NCBI GenBank assembly: GCA_900551585.1
Contig: URWU01000014.1
Span: forward strand, 1 to 14,946
Direction of reading: 5' to 3'
Length of the DNA stretch: 14,946 nt
DNA from: an uncultured Alphaproteobacteria bacterium
GTDB taxonomy: Bacteria; Pseudomonadota; Alphaproteobacteria; RF32; CAG-239
Shown: positions 8,622-14,946 of the stretch, piece by piece
How positions within the stretch are numbered: position 1 is the stretch's first letter
How the letters are laid out: each line of letters opens with the position of its first letter
The notes under the pieces: model-generated
Told to the model about the DNA's origin: nothing
Database searches by the model: none
Seen by the model: the letters and a program-made list of their open reading frames with translations, nothing else
Made by a program: the position numbers and the translations under genes

Positions 8622-10031
8622 TTAATCCTTATTTCTGCCTGCCAAATCATCCATTCGATTCTTAATCTGATCAAATTTGTCTTTGGCGTTTTTATATTTG
8701 TTATGAGCCGCAATTGCTGCCTTACCGACATGAGACTGCTTGGCTTTCTCAATTGCTTCTTTAACTTTCTGAATCTTTTGAACGGCTTCAACACCCTTAC
8801 TGGCGCCGGCAGTCAGCCATGCCAGAATACCCTTGCCGATCATGCCGACCAGAGCTTTAAGTTTCTTCTGGAACTTGGCTTCGGCATTGCCGCCGATAAT
8901 TGCGCTGACCATTTTTTGCGCTACCGAAAGCGTGTTTTTGATTAAAAAGGCAATAAGCATCAACGCCATCACCGCCGGGTTAAATTCTTTAAAGGCAGCT
9001 TCCTGCTCGGCGCCCTGCGGGTTAAAGACCGCCTGATTATCCTGCAAAATCTGAATAACCGCCAGCAAAGCCATTGCAATCAAAATCGCTATCACCATCA
9101 TAAAGGCTGCCGAGTTCAGCATCGTTTTCAGCCCCTCCTTACTCCAGCCCTGCGTTTGGTCAAAGGCATAAGACATCACAAGAATAGGCAGCAAAACCAC
9201 CATCATGGTAAAACGGAAAATCGTGTCAACCAGATAAAAGACAAAGCTCAGCTTAATAATGGTAAACGAAACCAAAATCAGCAGGCCGACAACCGTAACC
9301 ATAAAACCTTTCATCTGCAAAACGTGATAAGCCAGAGCATTACCCAGAGATAAGCGCTCGTTAACGGCGCAAATCATGCAGTTCATCATATTTCGGGGAG
9401 CTTCGGGAAAACCTGTTAAGGAAGCATTTGCGGTTCCGTCGGCATTGCAGACAATATTTTTTCCGGCTGTAATCGTTTCGCCAAAAACAGTCACGGTGTT
9501 TTTGCCGTCGGCACTGGTAGTTGATGAGGCTTCCAAAACCTTGCTGCCGAACTCAAGAAAAGCATTATAAATAGGAAAAATGACCATATTTAAAATCCAT
9601 AACAGCCCCTCGACCGAGGTCGCAAGATAGCCGCAGACAAAGCAGAGCACAAACTTTTTTAGCACCTCATTCCACATTTCGGCGCTTTCACCTGAGGCAT
9701 CTTTGACGGAAGTAACAAATTTTAATAAACGGATTGCAAACCAGATTGAAAAAGCAACCATCATCAAACTGAGAGCGCCGCTGGTGATTTTGCTGTACAT
9801 CCCCATTGAGACGGTTCCCATCGTGTCATAAAGCAATGACAAAACGGTTTCCTGCCAGCATTCGCGGTTTTCTTTGGCCAGTCTTTCTTCCGTTTGTTTA
9901 GAAGTTTCTCCGGGGAGAGAAGCCTGCATAGCCTCATCTTCCGAACATCCGGATAAAGTGAACACCACGATGATGGCGACCATCAACATGGCAATTATTC
10001 GCAATATGTTCACTTTCCTAGACATTTTCAT
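8622..10031 (-). CDS. VirB6/TrbL-like T4SS membrane protein with lipoprotein signal
   Basis: At 469 aa this is the shortest and closest to plain VirB6 size. It begins with a basic then hydrophobic segment ending FTLSGC (Cys29), a good signal-peptidase-II lipobox, so the mature N-terminus is probably lipidated and periplasmic. About six helices follow (~84-104, 126-148, 244-264, 265-285, 308-328, 352-370). The motif MNCMICAVNERLSLGNAL (216-233) matches the Cys-x-Ile motif of the paralogues, and LLPILVMSYAFDQTQG (280-295) matches their LP...(W/Y)-x-F motif. The C-terminal ~80 residues are a Lys/Ala-rich amphipathic helix, probably cytoplasmic. Unlike its three neighbours it lacks the CxxC before the first core helix; only Cys59 is present. 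The ATG follows the previous stop by five bases, with AGGA as ribosome site; a second ATG two codons in is an alternative start. The role is a structural inner-membrane T4SS component. Confidence 0.85.
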   Translation of the reverse strand: MKMSRKVNILRIIAMLMVAIIVVFTLSGCSEDEAMQASLPGETSKQTEERLAKENRECWQETVLSLLYDTMGTVSMGMYSKITSGALSLMMVAFSIWFAIRLLKFVTSVKDASGESAEMWNEVLKKFVLCFVCGYLATSVEGLLWILNMVIFPIYNAFLEFGSKVLEASSTTSADGKNTVTVFGETITAGKNIVCNADGTANASLTGFPEAPRNMMNCMICAVNERLSLGNALAYHVLQMKGFMVTVVGLLILVSFTIIKLSFVFYLVDTIFRFTMMVVLLPILVMSYAFDQTQGWSKEGLKTMLNSAAFMMVIAILIAMALLAVIQILQDNQAVFNPQGAEQEAAFKEFNPAVMALMLIAFLIKNTLSVAQKMVSAIIGGNAEAKFQKKLKALVGMIGKGILAWLTAGASKGVEAVQKIQKVKEAIEKAKQSHVGKAAIAAHNKYKNAKDKFDQIKNRMDDLAGRNKD

Positions 10032-10036
10032 AAATC

Positions 10037-12034
10037 CTAGCTGTTTCCGCCGCCGTTTCTTGCCTCATCTAATCCGCCGGCCACATCTCTTCCCTCATTG
10101 GGATTCGTCCGGGTATTAGGGGTATCACCGCCTTGGTTTCCGCCGCCGCCCTGATTGCCGCCTTGGTTGCCTCCCTGATTATTATTTTGGTTATTATTCT
10201 GATTATTGGACTGGCCGCCTTGGTTTCCGCCGCCACCGCCCTGATTATTGGCCGCCGGTTTATTGTCGCCGGTTTTACCGCCGTGTTTGCCGATACCGAG
10301 TTTTTTACCAACCGCGGCTCCGGCCCGGCTCGTCAGTTCGTTAGCCTTATTGGAGACAGCCTGTCTGGCCGGCTGCGTCGCCTTCTTGGCAACCGCGGCT
10401 GCACCGCCGGCGGCCATACCGCCGATTTTATTGCCGATACCGCTAATTCCGCCGCTGGCCATTTTATCAGCCAGAGTTGTTGCCTGAGAGGTAAATTTGA
10501 AACCGAAAATACAGCAGCACAGCAGAATAAGGAAGCCGCCGAAACCGATATCTGTCAGTTTTTTCAAAGTCTTAATGTCATCACCGCTTAAAGCCTTGGC
10601 AATCTCGGTGAGGCCGCCGCCTTGGGGAGAACCTACGGAGGTTTCGGTTGATGTGCTCGAGCTCCCTTCTGTCTGAACCGATTCTGTCGTTTGGCCGTTT
10701 GTCATCGCCTGTCCGATGAGCTGCATATTAACACTGACAACGATACCCATAAAGACATAGACAAAGAATGTGTTAAGGAACATATCTATTCCTTTTTTTG
10801 TATAAGGATTCGTCAGCTTAAACGGCCAGCTGGCAATAAGGAACGGCATCAGCGCGCCGACCAGACCCAACGTAACCGTTGCATCAATCAGATAGAAAGC
10901 AAAAGCCAGAGACAACATAACGGCAAAAGCCCAGATAACCAGTCCCTGAAAGACCATACCAAAATCCCAGATACCGCCGACCAGAGAAGAACCTTCATTA
11001 CGCCCGACACACATCAGCGAAGAGCCGATAGCCTGAGAAACGGCTATTTCCGCCTGAATTGCGCGGATAAAACAGTCTAACTTGGCATATAAGGTAATCG
11101 GCAGCAAAGCCGTATCATTTTCGATATTGATTCCCGACGTGCAATTGGCAAAAGCAGTCGGATTTTCAAACAGCATTGCGGCGCCGAACTCCAGTCCGGC
11201 CCCTAAAACGGGGGCAATAAAATATTGATAAATCTGAGTGGAATTCATCAGTAGTAAAAATGCAATCAGAACCTTAAAACTTTGTACCAGCAGTTCACCC
11301 AAAAACTTAGGCGCATCTTGTTTGGTCAAAGAGCTCAAATGAGCCAAAACTTTGAAAGCAATAAAGATTGCAAAACCGATAAGCATAACTGTTGCCATCG
11401 GACCGCCGAGCTTTTCAAAAGACATTGTCGCCATTTCATTGGCAGCATCATACAGAACCTGAAACAGCGGGCAGAAGATACAGCTTGCATCTTCAATCAT
11501 TTGAATCGGAACCGGCGGACAGCCGTCGATGACGCCTTGTGTTGCCTGTGCGCCTCCGAAGACAGTCTTAATATATGATTTTCTTTCGCCGGTAAACGGA
11601 TCATCGTAATACATGACGTCCTGACCGATATTTTTGACATTGCCGAGAAATTTAAATAAGCTGCCGACCGCGCTTAGGCCGATTTTAAAATTACCTTTGA
11701 CTGAATTGGCAATCGCGCTGCCGTAATTGCCGTCTTTAATATCCTGTGAAATTTGATTGGCATTATCCTTGATTTCATTAATCACGCCGCTGGCGGCATC
11801 ACCTGCCATATCTGTAATACCGTAAGATCCGCCTTTTTCCCCTTGCCCTTTTTCCAAAGCGGCTTGTTGTCTGGCTTGTGCTTCTTTTAACCAGTCTGCG
11901 GCCGTTGCGGCTTTGGGTTTGTCACCGGTCGTTCCGGGTGCGGCGCTTTGTGCCTGCGCATAAACGGGCAGCCCCAGCAGAGCGGCCAGAAAAAAGACGG
12001 CTGATATTTTCTTTAATTTAGTCATCATCATCAT
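10037..12034 (-). CDS. VirB6/TrbL-like T4SS membrane protein with Gln/Asn/Gly-rich tail
   Basis: I start this 665-aa protein at ATG 12034, the first of four consecutive ATG codons (MMMMTKLKK), because AGAGGAT lies seven to nine bases upstream. A longer frame from a TTG at 12079 would have no leader function and would overlap the preceding gene more deeply. A signal peptide (residues ~1-29, AQA-QS) is followed by ~150 periplasmic residues. CIFCPLFQVLYDAANEMA (185-202) then leads into about six helices (~211-233, 248-265, 363-385, 387-404, 417-440, 495-513). LMPFLIASWPFKLTNP (395-410) is the family motif, and GGISGIGNKIGGMAAGGA matches the 1204-aa paralogue. Residues ~596-636 are almost only Asn, Gln and Gly. 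It overlaps the small upstream gene by 14 bp, with shared ribosome-site bases, suggesting coupled translation. It is the first of the four tandem VirB6-like genes and is assigned to the T4SS inner-membrane channel. Confidence 0.86.
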   Translation of the reverse strand: MMMMTKLKKISAVFFLAALLGLPVYAQAQSAAPGTTGDKPKAATAADWLKEAQARQQAALEKGQGEKGGSYGITDMAGDAASGVINEIKDNANQISQDIKDGNYGSAIANSVKGNFKIGLSAVGSLFKFLGNVKNIGQDVMYYDDPFTGERKSYIKTVFGGAQATQGVIDGCPPVPIQMIEDASCIFCPLFQVLYDAANEMATMSFEKLGGPMATVMLIGFAIFIAFKVLAHLSSLTKQDAPKFLGELLVQSFKVLIAFLLLMNSTQIYQYFIAPVLGAGLEFGAAMLFENPTAFANCTSGINIENDTALLPITLYAKLDCFIRAIQAEIAVSQAIGSSLMCVGRNEGSSLVGGIWDFGMVFQGLVIWAFAVMLSLAFAFYLIDATVTLGLVGALMPFLIASWPFKLTNPYTKKGIDMFLNTFFVYVFMGIVVSVNMQLIGQAMTNGQTTESVQTEGSSSTSTETSVGSPQGGGLTEIAKALSGDDIKTLKKLTDIGFGGFLILLCCCIFGFKFTSQATTLADKMASGGISGIGNKIGGMAAGGAAAVAKKATQPARQAVSNKANELTSRAGAAVGKKLGIGKHGGKTGDNKPAANNQGGGGGNQGGQSNNQNNNQNNNQGGNQGGNQGGGGNQGGDTPNTRTNPNEGRDVAGGLDEARNGGGNS
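10127..10249 (-). repeat. Low-complexity Asn/Gln/Gly-coding tract
   Basis: About 41 codons near the 3' end of the 665-aa VirB6-like gene encode short, irregular repeats such as NNQ, NQGG and GGNQGG. At the DNA level this gives imperfect repeats of CTGATTATT, TTGGTTATT and CCGCCTTGG types on the + strand. Such tracts can change length by slippage and encode flexible, disordered tails. The repeats are too imperfect to call a strict tandem array. Confidence 0.6.
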
Positions 12035-12212
12035 TTTTCTTATCCTCTTTGAAAGGATTGCCCAAAACTTTCCAGGCAATTATAAACATAACCACAACCA
12101 GCCCGAAAGAGAAATAACGCATGCCGCGGCCGACAAACCAGCCGAAAAAGTCAATATAATAAGCCAGACCTATTCCCAGCAAAATACCAATATTAATCAG
12201 AACAGCTTTCAT
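12018..12212 (-). CDS. Small two-helix membrane protein at the head of the VirB6 array
   Basis: From ATG 12212 this encodes 64 residues: a hydrophobic helix (MKAVLINIGILLGIGLAYYI), a short loop with FFGWFVGRGMRYF, a second helix (FSFGLVVVMFIIAWKVLG) and a charged tail ending KKNDDDD. An in-frame ATG 12 codons upstream (12248) would give 76 aa, but it lacks a ribosome site. AAAGAGAG before 12212 is modest but better placed. The gene sits immediately upstream of the four VirB6-like genes and overlaps the first, so it probably belongs to the same secretion apparatus. VirB2 pilins and VirB3 are also small two-helix T4SS proteins, but I see no signal-peptide cleavage site or VirB3 signature, so I do not assign it to either. 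The size, frame and coupling support a real gene. Confidence 0.7.
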   Translation of the reverse strand: MKAVLINIGILLGIGLAYYIDFFGWFVGRGMRYFSFGLVVVMFIIAWKVLGNPFKEDKKNDDDD

Positions 12213-12239
12213 GCCACTCACTCTCTTTAAACTTATTCT

Positions 12240-12268
12240 TAAATCCATTCTAACATTAAAATCGTCAA
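12240..12268 (-). promoter_or_regulatory. Possible promoter upstream of the VirB6 array
   Basis: In the 63-bp gap after the hydrolase-fold gene the minus strand reads TTGACG (12268-12263), a good -35. Seventeen bases on it reads GATTTA (12245-12240), a poor -10. If active, it would start transcription about 20 bases before the small membrane protein's ATG. This is weak evidence, and read-through from the upstream genes is an equal possibility. Confidence 0.25.
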
Positions 12269-12275
12269 GAAAGTG

Positions 12276-13154
12276 TTACAGTTTCTTGATTTTTTGCAGA
12301 CCCACTCCCGCAAAATTACCTGTTTTCAAAAAATTAACGGTTTTGTTGACTACTTCTTCGTTTTTGAATGGATTCATATGCCGGTTGTCAACGCGGGTAA
12401 TATCTTTGGCGCTTTCCAAGTATACCTCATTTTCTGCCAAAAGGGCATTCTTCTTACGTGCCGGCAGCAGGCGGATTCCTTTTTTGAGCAGAGAATCACT
12501 GTCAATAATCCCCACGTCATATCCATTAGGAAAATCAGGTATATAAGCCGCTTTTGAGGGCTTGGCGTCATTGAGCATGGGGCCGAGAAACATATTTGCC
12601 GCCTTATATTGGCTGAGTTTGGCAAAAAGTTTTGAGCCTTTGTTCGGAGGGCAGACCTGGACGATTCGGCCGATTTTCAGCCTTTTTTGCCAGTCGCGGT
12701 TTTGCATGTTTAATAAAGAGCGCAGAATAAGGCCGCCGACTCCTTTGGTTACAAAAGACACTTCCTGTACGTCAACAAGGTTATTTAAAAAGAAGTCAAG
12801 CTGCCTGACGTGCGAATCCAAATGTTTTTGAGAGGAGGGATAATTGATTGCTGCCGCCATATAACCTTCCTTGAGCGCTGCGCGCCACAAAGGCTTAAAC
12901 ATATTTTTTGAATCAAACAGACCGTGCAGCATAATAATCATATGCCCTTTTTGCCGCGGCAGTTCATAGACTTCTATATATTTGAAAAAGGCTTTGCGGC
13001 AGTCTTCAAAACTGCCCTGATGACGCCGGATATCCCAGGGGTCAAGCAGGCGGCAGGTTTTTGTTTCAAAATTGCGCTGGATTCGCCATTTTTGATAAAA
13101 GAAAACATCTTCCCAAAATTGGCAGCCGCCCATTGTAAAAAATTCGAACTTCAT
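12276..13154 (-). CDS. Alpha/beta-hydrolase-fold protein with nucleophile serine replaced
   Basis: This 292-aa protein has no signal peptide. It resembles lipase/esterase-type alpha/beta hydrolases: HMIIMLHGLFDSKNMF (71-86) holds the strand-3 HG oxyanion turn, MAAAINYPSS (99-108) follows, and a late DNRHMNPFKNEEVVNKTVNF supplies the expected catalytic histidine and final helix. At the nucleophile elbow, where G-H-S-x-G-G is typical, the sequence is VTKGVGGLILRSLL (135-148). Gly138, clearly encoded by GGA, takes the place of serine. PPNKGSKLFAKL (169-180) matches the PGAP1/lipase-like PNxGS segment. Classic serine hydrolysis is therefore unlikely, and a binding or structural role is possible. 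The start has a very strong ribosome site (GAGGGGGAG) and lies 31 bp after the lipoprotein gene. Its placement just before the T4SS genes suggests co-expression; a functional link is inference. Confidence 0.8.
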   Translation of the reverse strand: MKFEFFTMGGCQFWEDVFFYQKWRIQRNFETKTCRLLDPWDIRRHQGSFEDCRKAFFKYIEVYELPRQKGHMIIMLHGLFDSKNMFKPLWRAALKEGYMAAAINYPSSQKHLDSHVRQLDFFLNNLVDVQEVSFVTKGVGGLILRSLLNMQNRDWQKRLKIGRIVQVCPPNKGSKLFAKLSQYKAANMFLGPMLNDAKPSKAAYIPDFPNGYDVGIIDSDSLLKKGIRLLPARKKNALLAENEVYLESAKDITRVDNRHMNPFKNEEVVNKTVNFLKTGNFAGVGLQKIKKL

Positions 13155-13185
13155 TTTTACTCCCCCTCTTTAAAAATGAATAAGA

Positions 13186-13611
13186 CTATTTATATGTGTT
13201 CTGATTCGGAATCGCCGTAATCGTCACTTTGGCTTTGTCATTGCCGTGTGATTCGATAAGAATCTGCACAACGCGGTTGTTGCGGCCATAAGTCATCTGG
13301 CTGAACTTGGCGCGGACCGTGGCAACTTCAATCCAGTTGAGCTTCGGCATTTCCGACATATAGAAGTCATAAACGCTGCTTGCATTATAAGGAGTGTCAA
13401 AAACCAGAGAGCCGATCCAGTTCTCGCCGCTGCCCAAAGCCTTTGTATCATCAAGATCAACAAACGACTCTTGCGGAAACGGAATATCCGGAAATTGGGC
13501 AAATGCGGGAGGAATCGCTGAGCCGTCAACACCGGTCAGTTTGGGTTTCTCTGAGGCACAGGCCGAAAGGATTAAGACTAAAGTTATAACTAAAATATTG
13601 TTTTTTAACAT
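13186..13611 (-). CDS. Small outer-membrane-type lipoprotein
   Basis: I start this 141-aa product at ATG 13611, preceded by AAGG about ten bases upstream. An in-frame TTG at 13653 would add 14 residues ahead of what is clearly a signal peptide. The N-terminus MLKNNILVITLVLILSACAS contains a textbook lipobox (LSAC, Cys18), so the mature protein is lipidated. There is no Asp after the Cys, so outer-membrane delivery is likely. The mature part has PPAFAQFPDIPFPQE, then SGENWIGSLVFDTPYNAS, DFYMSEMPKLNWIEVATVRA and a strand-rich end. This resembles a family of small alphaproteobacterial lipoproteins that I know only as hypothetical. It is the first gene of the minus-strand cluster and lies divergent to the 16S gene. 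A VirB7-like role in the T4SS outer-membrane core is possible, but VirB7 proteins are usually much smaller. Confidence 0.82.
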   Translation of the reverse strand: MLKNNILVITLVLILSACASEKPKLTGVDGSAIPPAFAQFPDIPFPQESFVDLDDTKALGSGENWIGSLVFDTPYNASSVYDFYMSEMPKLNWIEVATVRAKFSQMTYGRNNRVVQILIESHGNDKAKVTITAIPNQNTYK

Positions 13612-13622
13612 TTTTGCTACCT

Positions 13623-13653
13623 TGTATGCTTTTTCAAAATCGTGTATTGTCAA
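13623..13653 (-). promoter_or_regulatory. Possible promoter of the minus-strand cluster
   Basis: Upstream of the lipoprotein gene the minus strand carries a perfect -35 hexamer TTGACA (13653-13648). The best -10 match is CATACA (13628-13623), with a long 19-base spacer and only three consensus bases, and it almost touches the ribosome site. The -35 is convincing, the -10 is not. It marks the likely start zone of the cluster, at low confidence. Confidence 0.3.
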
Positions 13654-13750
13654 TAATGTACCTCAGATAAGTTAAAAAAATGGAAATGAGGGGCACATCA
13701 GAGAAGTTGAATCCGATAGTAATTTTTTTTACCAATAATCAACATCTTAT

Positions 13751-13790
13751 AAAAAATGTGAAAAAAAATCGATTTTTTTTGATTTTTTGT
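13751..13790 (+). promoter_or_regulatory. A/T-tract UP-element region of the rRNA promoter
   Basis: Directly upstream of the rRNA -35 box lie A6 (13751-13756), A8 (13761-13768), T8 (13773-13780) and T6 (13783-13788), with centres about 9-12 bp apart. Bases 13761-13780 form a perfect 20-bp palindrome, AAAAAAAATCGATTTTTTTT. Such phased tracts bend DNA and bind the RNA polymerase alpha C-terminal domain at strong rRNA promoters. The location, about -76 to -37 from the predicted start, fits an UP element. Confidence 0.65.
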
Positions 13791-13791
13791 G

Positions 13792-13820
13792 TTGACATCT
13801 GAGAACGAGTGTCATATAAA
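13792..13820 (+). promoter_or_regulatory. rRNA operon promoter
   Basis: A perfect -35 box TTGACA (13792-13797) and a near-perfect -10 box TATAAA (13815-13820) are separated by exactly 17 bases. Transcription would begin near 13827, about 200 bases before the mature 16S rRNA, a normal leader length. It faces away from the minus-strand gene cluster. Confidence 0.85.
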
Positions 13821-13826
13821 CCACAT

Positions 13827-14029
13827 CACCGACGCGATGACAACATCGATTAAATGTTGAACAGATAAGCGTGGTAGTTATAAAGAAGAGTAAATACGGA
13901 AAATAAGAGGATACGCAGACGGTTTTGTATTATGGACTAAAAGACATAAATATAAAAGTCTGATGTATCAATGAGGAACCTATAAAATTCTAAAATTTGA
14001 GTAATTAGGCTAGGGTTAAAAAACCATTT
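13827..14029 (+). other. 16S rRNA leader (precursor segment)
   Basis: This ~200-nt stretch between the predicted transcription start and the mature 16S 5' end holds no credible gene. It contains two overlapping, mutually exclusive small hairpins (CGATG-ACAA-CATCG at 13835-13848, and CAACAT/ATGTTG at 13841-13859) and a short GGTT-AAAA-AACC hairpin at 14014-14025, just before the mature end. I see no clear boxA antitermination element. The downstream half of the RNase III processing stem lies outside the window. Confidence 0.6.

Positions 14030-14946
<917 letters not shown>

Noticed and set aside
10127..10249. CRISPR or minisatellite array
   Set aside because: The repeats are short, irregular and in frame with an Asn/Gln/Gly-rich protein tail; there are no regular spacers.
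12249..12290. Possible terminator after the hydrolase-fold gene (AAGAAA...TTTCTT)
   Set aside because: The stem is only six A/T-rich pairs with a nine-base loop and no GC core, so it is too weak to call a terminator.

Overview
The window looks like a complete short contig from an alphaproteobacterium. The right end holds about 917 nt of a 16S rRNA gene with alphaproteobacterial character: a short helix-17 (V3) region, the GAGGTGAAATTCGTAGATAT block, and GGGGACCCGCACAAGCGG. My impression is of one of the host- or gut-associated, poorly cultured alphaproteobacterial lineages, but the order cannot be fixed without a database search. The left end is not genomic. Bases 1-44 are an Illumina Nextera i7 adapter with its index, so the first gene is cut by library sequence.

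The layout is two divergent units. On the + strand, at the right edge, a near-consensus rRNA promoter (about 13792-13820) with phased A/T tracts upstream drives a ~200-nt leader and then rrs, which runs off the window. Everything else is on the minus strand and is read leftwards from about 13611: a small lipoprotein, a degenerate alpha/beta-hydrolase-fold protein, a tiny membrane protein, four consecutive VirB6/TrbL-like type IV secretion (T4SS) inner-membrane proteins (665, 469, 1185 and 1204 aa), a double-HTH regulator with an S24-like C-terminus, and the start of a small secreted protein.

The four VirB6-like genes are the core of the window. They share a six-helix membrane domain, the motif LP-x(4,5)-(W/Y)-(P/A)-F-(K/D)-x-T, a Cys-x-Ile motif before the central helices, and (in three) a CxxC just before the first core helix. 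They differ in what is attached. The 665-aa protein has a Gln/Asn/Gly-rich tail. The 469-aa protein has a lipobox. The 1185-aa protein has a ~780-residue helical extension ending in a Lys/Glu/Arg coiled coil. The 1204-aa protein carries, before its membrane domain, an apparently intact M23 peptidoglycan endopeptidase and a second, lysozyme-like wall-hydrolase domain. Tandem VirB6 paralogues with large extensions are known from the Rickettsiales vir-homologue (rvh) T4SS. A VirB6 fused to two wall-lytic domains, which could stand in for the missing VirB1, is the most unusual feature here. No VirB4, VirD4, VirB8-B10 or relaxase is present, so this would be one islet of a scattered or partly captured system. 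What it transports is unknown.

The regulator downstream has two XRE helix-turn-helix domains and an S24/LexA-like domain that seems to lack the catalytic serine. Two 21-bp direct repeats lie in the 136-bp gap upstream of it and are a candidate operator. No tRNA, CRISPR array, insertion sequence or convincing intrinsic terminator was seen.
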